Positions 24,001 to 35,320 of a stretch of 64,000 nucleotides of DNA are shown in pieces. The notes under the pieces were generated by a model. That model was given only the letters and a program-made list of their open reading frames with translations. It did not search any database and was not told the origin of the DNA. The DNA comes from Acorus gramineus. Lineage: Eukaryota; Streptophyta; Magnoliopsida; Acorales; Acoraceae. Positions within the stretch are counted from its first letter, which is position 1; every line of letters begins with the position of its first letter. Location of the stretch: positions 4,205,354-4,269,353 of the forward strand of contig JAUJYN010000013.1 in NCBI GenBank assembly GCA_030737835.1, given 5' to 3'. The translations under genes were made by a program, and so were the position numbers.

Positions 24001-25883
24001 TTCCTAAGTACGAGCTCCTCTGCCTTTATTATAACACCAAGATTTGTCTCTGCCTTTTGTTTTTAATTAAAAAATGATAGCACATAACAAAATGAACGGG
24101 AAAGAAACTTTGAAAAAAAAAGTGATAACCCATCAAACTAAATATCTGTAAACTAAATATTTTACTCGATTAGTCATTTATATTTCATTAATTTTGAATT
24201 AATATCATAATTTAATTTTACAATCACACATTTCGACCCTATCAATAACATGGATCTACTAATCTCAGGAGATAAAATTAAACCAATATTTCTAAAGCAC
24301 TGATATTACACTCAATTCGTTTTGCAGCTCCATACGTTATAATAGTATAGTATATATTATATCATCATAGTGTATGGGTTCTATCATAATATATGATGTA
24401 AAAATTATCATTTTTTAAACATGAAAAAATACACTAATGCATTTCAGTATATACTTCATTTTATATAACTGCATATACTTCAATGAAAGAATGTATGATT
24501 TTTTAAAAAAAGAAAATCGGTGTGAACTGCAATTAGGGCTGCAATGGGGGTTGGACGTATCATATTCCATATATCTATACTAAGATGCCACCATTTGGAC
24601 TTGTGGTGGAAAAGCCCATAAAACATCATGGATCCAAACGGGTTTATCACACCATCCATCCTCACTCATTCAGATAATTTTTTGAAGTTTCAAAAGCCTT
24701 TCAAACAATGATTTCTCTACACTGGTTTTTAGAGCATCTCCAATCACACCGCCTAAATATTTCTTACATTTAAGAGTCAATAAAGATAGAAGGCCATTTA
24801 AAGAGTGTATTCTTTAACTTTGTTCCCTTAATGACTCCATATAAAAATTTGAAAGTATTTATATCACAAAGTGATGTGAGGCTCGGGCAATAGGGAGCTA
24901 AATTTCACTCCTATGTGTGGGGAGACTTCCTCAGCGGAGAATGTTTAATGTTAAATATAATGAGTCTATTTTTTTATTTTTTCTTCAAATATGACTTAGG
25001 AGCCTCTAACTCCATTAACATTGGAGATACTGTACCCCTAGATTTTCCAGAACTCTTACATCCCCACTGCGAATCCAAATGGTGACAAAAGAAAATGCAA
25101 AAGAAAGTACATGTAACTTACCTATCCCAATCTTTGTTTTATTACCCTTCTTTTTATTTGAAGATTGGTTCCCCGAGGGAGGGGGTGGCTTGTCCTTATT
25201 GCCTGCCAATTCATAAGAGACATCAGCAATTAGATACCATTAGAACATAGAATCAACTCAAAAATCAGTAGACCTCATTTTCATAATCAATACTTAAATT
25301 TTAAAACACACACAGGAAAAAAAATTGCGCATTTACATTTTACTTGCACATCATTCCAGTACTCGGCCAGTCGTAACGAGTTGAAGAATCTTAAGTATTG
25401 GCACTCAGGAAGAGGAAATGGAGGAAGCTCCACAGACATGTGACCATCTTCAAAGAGTAGTATCAATTCAAAGCCCAAATGGCCCATGGAAGGATCGGTT
25501 TGTAGCCAGTAAGAGATATTGTAATTTCCAATAATATCAGCATCTTCGCAGCAGTTCAATCTGTGCAGATCATATTCATGGGGAACATATTTGTCGTAGC
25601 AGGTAATGTTGGGGGCGGATATTGGATCGATATGCAAGCAGGATATATCTATTTGGTCAGGGTCGTTACAAGTATGGAAGAGATAGAAAACTTTGGATAC
25701 TTGAATGACATTCAGATTAGGTGTCCTTGTTTTTTCAATTTCACCATCACATAGAAGCAGTGGGGTTTTATCATAATCACAGTGTGTATCTGTGTATGGC
25801 ATGCTGAAGTGAAGAGGAAGGTGAGAGAGGAGAAGGAGGAGTGAGGAGAAGAGGATGAGAGAGGAAGGAAAGGTGGAATCCAT
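21020..25883 (-). CDS. Gene B: chimeric LRK10L receptor kinase, gene A-type ectodomain with LRK10L-2-type non-RD kinase
   Basis: Inferred exons: 25883-25337, 25202-25122, 22155-21020, all joined in phase 1 (about 587 residues). A 30-base exon at 22357-22328 (acceptor TTGTAG, donor GTAG/GTATTT, also phase 1) may be included, adding 10 residues. Exon 1 (signal peptide, Cys-rich ectodomain) and exon 2 (KPPPPSGNQSSNKKKGNKTK) differ from gene A at about seven residues. The kinase exon differs: membrane helix about residues 210-228, LGQGGYGSVYKG (282-293), Lys304, HLDIKPQN (398-405), DFG (418-420), GTIGYIAPEV. HLD instead of HRD marks a non-RD kinase of the Lr10/PR5K-like group. All catalytic residues are present and the frame is clean. 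The 3-kb second intron holds a MITE. Splicing of these exons together is inference; otherwise the kinase exon would have no ectodomain in the window. Confidence 0.68.
24733..25031. mobile_element. MITE with GCATCTCCAAT ends, in gene B intron 2
   Basis: 299 bp. Left end AGCATCTCCAAT; right end ATTGGAGATACT, whose complement is AGTATCTCCAAT. Gene A's intron lacks it: there TTTTTAG runs straight into TATCACTGG (about 8095-8108). Flanks here are TTA and GTA, close to but not a clean PIF/Harbinger TTA duplication. The identical copy in gene C (51621) shows insertion before the B/C duplication and after the A/B split. Confidence 0.7.
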
Positions 25884-28403
25884 GGGTAACGAAAGGAACT
25901 GTTAGTCGTAGCTGTGCAGGGGATGAGACCATGGGAGAGGCAACCATGAAGAAGTACCTGATTTTTAAAGTTGTTTGGAATTTTCTTTTCCTTGCTTGAC
26001 CTGGCCAATTGACTTGGATGTGGGAATTGGGGATACCTCCTCTGTTTCCGTGTCATGAGTCAAGTCTTTGGACATGTTTGTAAAGATTTCACACCTCTCC
26101 GTCCTTTTTCAAGTGGTTGGAGAGAATTTCTTCTCGTGCTCTCTGGTTAACGTTGGGATAAAAATAGAGAATAAATGTTATTCTGAATAACAAAATTTCA
26201 TTCTTAATTCAAGTTAACGAAGGATAATTGTACACATTTTATCTCAGTTTTTTCTTTTACAGTTGTGGATGGAAAAATATGCACCATGTTAAAAGATGAC
26301 ACGTGTCAGGGCTTAGACGGGTATTGACCACCACATCCGACACCTAAGAACCCAACCTAATAGCGGAATACCGAGCAGACACTCCCAAGTAGGTGAGACA
26401 CGACCAGATTGAATTAGGTCTGGTTCGACTGTTTTACATCTCGCGGGCAATTGCCATCCTGAGTAGGTAGGACACGACCAGATTGAAACAGGTCTAGTCG
26501 GACGGTCTTACACCTCGTGGACGAATAACCAGGTACACGCCGTGCAGGACCCCGTGTTCCAACCAGACCAAGACCACGAGGAGGACTTCAGAAATGGTCA
26601 GACACCCATAACGCCTGTAATCGTCAGATGAATGATTAAGGCGCATTACTTATAAAACATGGGTAATTAAAGGCAAATTCAGCTACAATATAGCAAGGCG
26701 GTTACTACGAAATTCACCCACTAAGCAACCATTAAGGGAGAGTTGTTAGAACGGCTATTAGGCCAGTGACAATGGCTATCTAGCTCATGAACCCTACAAA
26801 AGGGAAGGTTAACAACAAATTGAGATATGAGTTAACTTTTAATCAAGCTACATAATTAGTGAGATAAACCTTTGAATTCCCTTACTGATACATCGCTTCG
26901 GAGTTCCTTTGGCTGGCACCACATCGGTGTCCATCTAATTCCTTTTTGAGTGCAGGATCCATGTTCAACTGGGTCCGGATTCGAGAAGAATGCTCTGTCC
27001 GATTGTTTTGATTGAAAGGGAAAAATACCACTTCAACCGTGAAATAATAATTTGTTGTCTAGTCACTTATTTCACTATTTATTGTCTTATCCTCACACTA
27101 ATTCTTTAAGCTAAAATATAGATTAATTTATTTTTTATTCTATTTTAGTTATTCTTATTTGGAAATGTAATAATTTAATTTTTGTTGTTTGATTAATCAT
27201 GGATAAAGTGTTATAAAAGATGAATAAGATATGCATAATTTATAAAACATGAAAAAAATGATTTGATACAAGTAAATTTAAAATTTTTAAAAAATGTGAA
27301 AAGAGATTTGTATATGAGATTTTATTACAAATCATTATGAGGAGAAGTGATATGTAATCACGTCTTAGAAGAGGCGCGATTTACAATCATGCTTACTATG
27401 TCATAAAAGAAAAAAAAAATTCAAGTCAGCGGTTGAAGTAGCAGTGCTGACTGGTCAAAATTAACCTAGGCCAGTTTTGAAATAAAAACTAGACTAGGGT
27501 CAATCTTGAAATTAAAAATGTAATGGGGTTAAAAATAAAAATTGCCCTCGTAATTATAAGAGATGTGTTGGCTAGTGATTTGACATATGAACCCCTCTTA
27601 TACTGGTGGAATAAATTGGGTAGAATAAGACAATTCGATGCGAGATTTGGAATACGAGTATCAGCTTAATTATTCTTATATATTCCGACATAGCTACAAA
27701 TAAATTTTTAAACTTATTCAACTATATTCTACCATGTTCTTACCCTATTCCGCTACCGTAACAGGGCTTAACTAAAATAAGCCATCAATTATATATCGTC
27801 TTGTACCGATCTCTTTCAACGATCATTCATCCGTCAAAGGTTCGGTAACTCTTTTCCAGCTCCACGATGACGATGTTTAATAAAGTCCCTGGAAGTTTGT
27901 TTTGGTGGGTCCTCAAGGAGAAGTTTGTCTTTTGGAGTTGGGGCTAAATGAGTCGTCTCTCCTAAAGGGATAGGCTGATTATTCAAAGCAAACTAATATG
28001 TGAATACCAAAGGTAGTTTCTGTTAGAAATTATGCAACTTTGTTTCATGAGAGATAAATTAAATATATTTTGATATTGATTTTGTCATATAATATATGTT
28101 ATTAATTGCTTGGGTTCACTGTCTTGGTTTTAGAGTTGATGTACTTGGTGGTTTTAACATTAATTCCGTTAGTAACAGTTTGTTTTCTTAAAAGGATGTT
28201 TGTGCACCCCCTTCTTTTATCACATGTTTTCAAAGAGATATTATTGTAATTGAATAGCAGATCAGATTACATAATCTTATCCTATATGATATTATCCTAC
28301 TAAATTTGTTATGAGTTGTTCCAAGAGATATGATGAGTTGTTAGTGTAAATCCAATCTCTCTCTCTTATAAAGATATGTAAATCTTTTGAAGTTATCTTT
28401 ATG

Positions 28404-28500
28404 TCATTAGTCATAGCACAATGGTTCAGGGTTTAGCGGTGTTATCGATAGATTCTGGGTTCGAGTCTTGACGCTGACTTACCCACCTGTTTATTGACGC
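28404..28500 (+). repeat. tRNA-derived SINE-like block, copy 2
   Basis: Same A-box/B-box arrangement as at 11366, with several substitutions (TCATAGCACAATGG; GGGTTCGAGTC). This copy alone is followed by a T-rich tail region absent from the other two. Confidence 0.45.
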
Positions 28501-28869
28501 TAATTTATAAGATTGAAAAAAGTTTTTTTAAATTACTTTCAGTTTTACATCTCTTCATTGAATATATAGATAAGAGGGTTGTGTTGTCCACGACTATACA
28601 CAGAGTATACAATTACACAAACCAGTCCATTCAACAGTCACAAGGTGTTTCCTAAAACCTTTTAATTTGGAATGCACCTTGAGAATAGTAAGATATCTTT
28701 GTATCCTTGGAATGGACCGTCAGTGAACTATTACACCATTGCACCATTGTGGGGGCATAATCTGCTTTTTAGAAAGTGCATTTGCGTGCTTCGATCCACC
28801 ACTTTTGTCAGATTTTTCTAACTCTACTTAATTCCATTTTGTTGTGATTTTTCAAAATTAGAAACCTTA

Positions 28870-29311
28870 AGCCTCTGTCTGGATAGAGAATTAAGTTATT
28901 TTAAGATTTATGACTATTCTAGTATAAATAAGAATAAAATGATATTGTGTTTGGTTGTGTTTTGAAATATTCTTGTGAGAAAACATAATAATAAAGTTTT
29001 TGTTGTTTGAGTAAAATGTGAATAAGGTGTGGATAAAAATTTATAAAGGATGAAAAAATGATGATAGTTAATTTGACAATTGATTTATAAGAGGTGGTGA
29101 CAATTGATTTCTTAGTAGAGCCACATATTTTTTTTGGTTAAATAATCTGGAATAATTAATTTCAGGGGTTACCTATATTTTTATACCACTTTATATCAGT
29201 TTATTCTGGTATACAAATTCTCATTTATTTTAGCTATCCAAACAGCATTAAATCCTTTATTTCACATTATATCCATTTATTCAACCTTCGATTCCCAATC
29301 CAAACATGGGT
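28870..29311. mobile_element. Tourist-like MITE, copy 2
   Basis: Same ends and TTA flanks as the copy at 11729, with a few substitutions. Confidence 0.58.
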
Positions 29312-29702
29312 TTAGTGTTTTTCCAACCGTTTCTATGTGCTTTCTTACCAATAATTTATACAACTTCCCCCTTAATGTGATGTAAGCTTATGACACGGGC
29401 TAGTGTTAGGTGCATTTGATCATACAAGCTCCACCTGCATTATTGGCCTCTTGCTAAACAAAACGGCTTTAATTGTCTGTCTAATGTCGATTTTAACTAA
29501 ATAAGGTACTCAACCATGTTTTTTGGAGTCAACCACGATCTCATGGTCGATTATTCAAGCTGGTACATGGACGATTTGGAGAATAAGCAATGAGGCTCTT
29601 TCCTTGGAATTTATTTTGTCAATGCTTGAAGGATTGGGGATGCTATATAGCGAATGTGAGCACGATTAGTTTCATTGGTGGGAAACAAGTCATAGTAGAG
29701 TG

Positions 29703-30061
29703 AGGGGTATCTGAATGACATTCAGATTAGGTGTCCGTGTTTTTTCAATTTCACCATCACATAGAAGCAGTGGGGTTTTATCATAATCACAGTGTGTATC
29801 TGTGTATGGCATGCTGAAGTGAAGAGGAAGGTGAGAGAGGAGAAGGAGGAGTAAGGAGAAGAGGATGAGAGAGGAAGGAAAGGTGGAATCCATGGGTAAC
29901 GAAAGGAACTGTTAGTCGTAGCTGGGCAGGGGATGAGACCATGGGAGAGGCAACCATGAAGAAGTATCTGATTTTTAAAGTTGTTTGGAATTTTCTTTTC
30001 CTTGCTTGACCTGGCCAATTGACTTGGATGTGGGAATTGAAGAGTCATCAGTCAAGTCTTT
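29703..30061 (-). pseudogene. Fragment D: 5' part of the LRK10L ectodomain exon
   Basis: Holds the start codon (29893), signal peptide and about 61 residues identical or nearly identical to gene B exon 1, then ends at the codons for LNVIQ (29703). The leader is kept to about 30061. Both edges join flank DNA: the left joins the end of flank copy 2, and the right joins a point inside the flank (ATGAGAGATAAATT). It is therefore a partial duplication, not a gene. It could only encode a secreted peptide if transcribed. Confidence 0.8.
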
Positions 30062-30068
30062 GGACATG

Positions 30069-31023
30069 TTTTATGAGAGATAAATTAAATATATTTTGAT
30101 ATTGATTTTGTCATATAATATATGTTATTAATTGCTTGGGTTCACTGTCTTGGTTTTAGAGTTGATGTACTTGGTGGTTTTAACATTAAGTCCGTTAGTA
30201 ACAGTTTGTTTTCTTAAAAGGATGTTTGTGCACCCCTTCTTTTATCACATGTATTCAAAGAAATATTATTGTAATTGAATAGCAGATCAAATTACATAAT
30301 CTTATCCTATATGATCTTATCCTACTAAATTTGTTATGAGTTGTTCCAAGAGATATGATGAGTTGTTAGTGTAAATCCCATCTCTCTCTCTTATAAAGAT
30401 ATGTAAATCTTTTGAAGTTATCTTTATGTGAGTGGTCATAGCGCAACGGTTCAGAGTTTAGCGGTGTTACCGATAGATTCTGGGTTCGAGTCTTGGCACT
30501 GACTTACCCACCTGTTTATTTTACTATACAGAGAGTATACAATTACACAAACCAGTCCATTCAACAGTCACAAGGTGTTTCCTAAAACCTTTTAATTTTG
30601 AATGCACCTTGAGAATAGTAAGATATCGTTGTATCCTTGGAATGGACCGTCAGTGAACTATTGCACCATTGTGGGGGCATAATCTGCTTTTTAGAAAGTG
30701 CATTTGCGTGCTTCGATCCACCACTTTTGTCAGATTTTTCTAACTCTACTTAATTCCATTTTGTTGTGATTTTTCAAAATCAGAAACCTTAAGCCTCTGT
30801 CTGGATAGAGAATTAAGTTATTCTGAGATTTATGACTATTTTAGTATAAATAAGAATAAAATGATATTGTGTTTGGTTGTGTTTTAAAATATTCTTGTCA
30901 GAAAACATAATAATAAAGTTTTTGTTGTTTGAGTAAAATGTGAATAAGGTGTGGATAAAAATTTATAAAGGATGAAAAAATGATGATAGTTAATTTGACA
31001 ATTGATTTATAAGAGGTGGTGAC
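30069..31023. repeat. Non-coding 5' flank, partial copy 3 (left part)
   Basis: Matches 28048-29100 and 11005-11955. It contains a SINE-like block (30430-30515) and the left part of the MITE (30792 onward), which the Tekay-like element interrupts. It resumes at 42044. No gene seen. Confidence 0.8.
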
Positions 31024-34000
31024 TGTTATATATGTGTCACTTTTTGGCCTGTTGGTAACCATTGGAGCATTTTAGCAGTTTTTAAAATTTTTGCATTTTT
31101 CGATCGGAACCGCAAAATTTTAGACTGTTAGCTATCGTCCTGAGTTAGAGGACTCCGATTGAAATTTCACAGTTCTGGGGCGTATCTGGGTTTTTAAGTC
31201 GCTTACTATATAAAGGTGGGATCTAATTTTTGAAATCACTATTCATCATCCCTACCAACCATTCCCTCTCTCCTCTCTCTCATTTTTCTCCCTTTTGAAG
31301 GCCTTAGACCCCTCAAACCCAAAAACCTAAAACCTAAAACCTAAGAAGTCCCGATCTACACCCCGGTGCCTTCAAATCCCGTTTCCGGCGATCCTAGCCT
31401 CCCCATCCTCCCTCCTTTCTCCTCTGTTTTGGGCCGTTTCGAAGGCCGTGATAGATCCGGGCGTAGGAGGGCGTTTGGGAAGGGTTTCGGTGCGCGGAGA
31501 GCACCCGGTCACCTCTTCCTCCCCCTTGGTAAGCTTTCTTTCCCTCTTTTTCATGCTTAGATGCTTGATAGGAGGGGGTGTTTGTGTTTGGGGGGTGGTC
31601 GGCGGCTGTGGGAGGTCGTCGGAGGTGGTTGGGGGGCGGTCGGAGGCCGTCGGAGGCCATTGGGTGGTGGTGGAGGTGCTCGGGTAGTGGGGGGGGGGGT
31701 TGCTGTTCGGGCAGCAGGCAGCAGCGGCAGCCAGCTCAGGCAGCGCGCAGACTGGGCGCGCGGGCGTGCGCGCGTTCGTGCGCGCGGGCGTGCGCTCGGT
31801 GCGTGGAGCTGGTCGAGCAGCTGTGCGCGGGTCGGTGCGAGGTGCTGGTCGTGCTGGGCGTGCGCGGTGCTGTGCGCGAGGTGCTGATCGAGCAGCTGTG
31901 CGCGAGGAGCTATTGGGCGTGCTGTGCGCGGGTCTGGTGCGAGGAGCTGGTCGAGCAGCTGTGCTGGGCGTGCGGATGCTGGGCGGTGCGCGCGGGTGCA
32001 CCCGGGAGGAGCTGGTCGAGTGGCTGGTGCGGGGAGAATGTGCGAGCGGGCGATGCGCGCGAAGTGCGTGCTGGGTGTGCTGGGGGTGATGGCCGAGTGG
32101 GCGGTGTGTGCAGGGAGGTCGTGCAGAGTGCGCGCGGGGTGCACGCGAGGCGCTGCGAGGTGGCGGAGGTGCGCGCGGGGTGCGCGCGGGGCGAGGCGCT
32201 GCGCGCGGGGGCGTGCGGGGTGCTCGCGGGCGGCGCGAGGCATTCGGGGCGCGCGCGGGCTGCTGCGGCTTGGTGCAGTGGACGCGCGGTGCCCGGGTGG
32301 TGCGGCGGCGTGTCCAGGCGGCGGGCAGGGGCCCGGCGGTGCGCGGGGTGCGCGGGCTGAGGGCGGCGGTGCACCCGGGCGGTCGGGTGGCCGTGCGGGT
32401 GGTTGCCGGCCGTGCGGGTAGTTGCCGGAGTGCTCGGGCTAGCGTGCGTGCGGGTCGTGTGCACGTTTGCCCGAGTGTTGGGTGTTTGTTGTGGGTTTTG
32501 GGTATTTAATTGTGTATTTTGGGTACTTGTAGATTTTTACTCACCAGTTGATACGCTGTCTTGCAGATTTCGACGGACGGTCGCGCGTCGACCCGATTTC
32601 CGGTGAGTGGGACAACCCAACCCAGTTTGGGAGGCGCTACATGCACTTGAGCGTGTACCGTCCTCCCCTGGGGCAGATAGTTAGTATTAACTGTTTTTAT
32701 TTGTCATATATGTAAGCATGATGTGTGTGTAGAATGCATGCCACCCTAGACTTGTATGTTAGGGACTTGCACCCTTAGGATTTGTGCATGAGCCGTGCAT
32801 CCTGTCACCCCGTTATCATGTTAGGAAAGCCCGACCTGAGCATGCGTCCTATTAGTTTGATTTATTTAGTTAAATGCAAGCTTTAATATTGATAGCATGC
32901 CTTAGGGAATATAAGGGGGCCTGGCGAGGTTAACATTGAGACCCGGGTTAGGGTACTCCGTGTTCCTCGTTTGGTTGTCGGATGTCCTACATCGGGACCT
33001 CAGGTTACCCTCCCAAGGTCTCTTTTCCCCTTTTATGTCTTATTTATTTCCCCGCATCCTGGTTATGCGCGCTGGTGGAATTCTGAGGAATTCAAGACAT
33101 TAGAGTTGTAGAGATGTGCTGTCAGCGGATCCGAGTGGATCATATGCGATGGATAGGCTGTTCTGTTCCCTTCGTTGGATCCGTGTAGAGACTACCTCAG
33201 CGTTAGAAAGGTTGTCCCGTGCAGGGGCTCCCATTAGTAGGCGCCTCCTGATTTGGTAGAAGGACTGCGCTGAACATGGGAGTGGCCAAACGACCTACGG
33301 AGTGGGGAGAGACTATCGGTGGACCAAGGGTGACCAACAGCCTAGTCAGTCCCAAGAGCCTAGGTCACCTGTTGAGAGGTGAGGGTGAGGGTATGGTGGG
33401 CCGGCGATGCGACGACCCACAGGATTATGTATGGATGATTATCAACCCGTTAAGTCCCAACATCCTTGGTCACCTATTGAGGGTGAGGGTGAGGGTGAGG
33501 GTATGGGGTTCGGCGATGTGACGAACCCCCGGATTTGAGATATTTATGCCTCGGGGCTTATGACTTGATTAAATATGGTTAATATGAACTGTATGCATGG
33601 GTTGTGCTATTCACTGAGCGTGTGGCTCACCCCTCGCATATTATCTTTTTCAGTGATCTCTGAGGGAGGAGCTTCCCGAGCGACTACACCAGTAGGAGTA
33701 GCGCCACGTCCCACGAGTTTTGAGGCCATCAGCACCCTTCTTTCTGTTGTATGTATATATTCTGTGCTTGGGCACCTAGTTGGATTATGTATGGATTTTA
33801 TTTGTGTATATATGGACATGTTGGCTCTCACAGGACATGATTATGTATCGAGTCTGTAGTATGTTTTGATTACAGACTCAGTCTTTTTAGCTTCCGCATT
33901 TGGTGTATATATTATGTCAGCCCTGCTTTTATCTGTGTTGTCATTTTAGTGATTGTTTGTGGTATATTGTTGATTTCCTGTTACTGATATCATATATACA

Positions 34001-34039
34001 CTTGCCGCGTCCCGGGGACGGCCGCCCTGGGGCGTGACA
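31024..34039 (+). repeat. 5' LTR of the Tekay/Del-like element
   Basis: 3,016 bp, TGTTATATATG...GGGGCGTGACA. TATATAAAGG near 31206-31215 is the likely core promoter. Against the 3' LTR it lacks about 83 bp after GACTCCGATTGAAA (31160 region), but its GC-rich part is longer. Confidence 0.9.
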
Positions 34040-34044
34040 AAAGT

Positions 34045-34056
34045 TGGTATCAGAGC
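34045..34056 (+). other. Primer-binding site (initiator tRNA-Met type)
   Basis: TGGTATCAGAGC, six bases after the 5' LTR, complementary to the 3' end of plant initiator tRNA-Met. Confidence 0.9.
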
Positions 34057-34159
34057 CTGGTCCTGTCAGAGCCAAATGTCTTCTTTTTCGTAGAGATGAG
34101 TCCTAGGATTTCTATATGCGTATTCTGATCCTAGTGTCTGGTTTTCTTAGGTTGCTGAT

Positions 34160-35320
34160 ATGCCTCCTCGCAGAGGACGGCGCGGACGTGGTCCCTCTCG
34201 ACCCTTGGAGGTCTCCGGACCTGCCAGAGTCGAGGATGCTATTGGTGAGTCCTCAGCCGAGAGGCCAGGATCAGCGCAGGAGCCTCCTGCCTGGGAGCGC
34301 GCGTTTGCGCGGTTAGCAGATTTGGTAGAGACCCAGACGAGGGTGTTGGCAGATCAGGCACGGGAGATACAGGAGCTGCGGGCGGCCCGCGAGGCAGTAC
34401 CGCAGGTTCCCTTGGTGGCAGATCCGCCTGTGGTACCTGATACACCCCCAGTCCCCGTGGTGGAGATTCCGGCGGCCAGAGTTCAGGATCCTCAGGAGAG
34501 GGAGATGGGGCTAGAGGCTGCAGCGAGGGTGCAGCAGAGTGGCCTCTCAGCCTTTCTGAAGCTCCATCCTCCCGAGTTCCAGGGTCAGACAGAGGACCCC
34601 CTTGCTCCCGAGAGATGGTTGATGGAGGTGGATAACATCTTCTCGACGATGCTTTGCACAGACCGCCAGAGGGTCTCCCTGGCTGCGTTTATGCTGAAGG
34701 GTAGCGCCGCCGACTGGTGGGCTACTAGATCAGTGACATCCAGAGGGATTGGAGCAGCTCACATGGGCGGGATTCAGGGGATACTTCTTGGAGGAGTACT
34801 TCCCCTTTTCGACGTGACAGGTCGTGATGCAGGAGTTCGAGCAGCTGACCCAGGGCAGTATGTCCGTCGCTGAGTACTCCACGCAGTTCACGAGGCTGTC
34901 CAGATTCGCTCCAGCTCTGGTGATGGACGAGGAGACGAGGTGCCGTCGGTTCGAGCTCGGTCTCAGCAGTGCCATCCGAGTGCACGTCACCGCCCATGCT
35001 TTCACGAGGTACTCCGACTTAGTGTCTCGAGCGAAGACCGTCGAGAGAGACCTCGGGATCCAGGTGAGGGCTCCGACCCCGTCGACAGACCAGAGGCCAC
35101 CCAGGAGTCAGGACAGAGGGCAGCGCAAGAAGAAGAGGGCCCGCTTCGAGCAGTCAGCGGCTTCCTCTCTCCAGCAGATGTGGTGCCAGCGCGAGGTCCA
35201 GCACCCATCGCAGCAGTGCCAGTCCAGTCGAGGCGACCGGAGACGAGGCGCTGTTATCACTGTCAGCGCGTCGGGCATATCCTGTATAATTGCCCCGACG
35301 CTGGCCGACCCGCAGTGATG
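34160..35320 (+). pseudogene. gag of the Tekay/Del-like element (frameshifted)
   Basis: Starts ATG at 34160 (MPPRRGRRGRG). A gypsy gag signature LKGSAADWW lies near 34695-34720. The frame is lost around 34750-34800, continues from 34824 ([17 protein letters not shown]), and shifts back near 35150-35180. The zinc knuckle [14 protein letters not shown] (CX2CX4HX4C, about 35252-35293) follows. It packages RNA in the virus-like particle in active relatives. The shifts disable this copy. Confidence 0.85.

Larger units (their letters stand above)
26056..29702. repeat. Non-coding 5' flank, duplicated copy 2
   Basis: Colinear with 9121-12570. Carries the LTR-like block (26287 to about 27000), the SINE-like block (28404-28500) and the MITE (28870-29311). 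Unlike the other copies it has about 93 extra bases after the SINE-like block (28495-28590). It ends exactly where block X would start (GAGTGAGGGGTA) and joins fragment D instead. No gene seen. Confidence 0.8.

Noticed and set aside
31557-32464. Open frames of up to 260 codons in the 5' LTR
   Set aside because: Same GC-rich LTR segment; no domain, both strands open.
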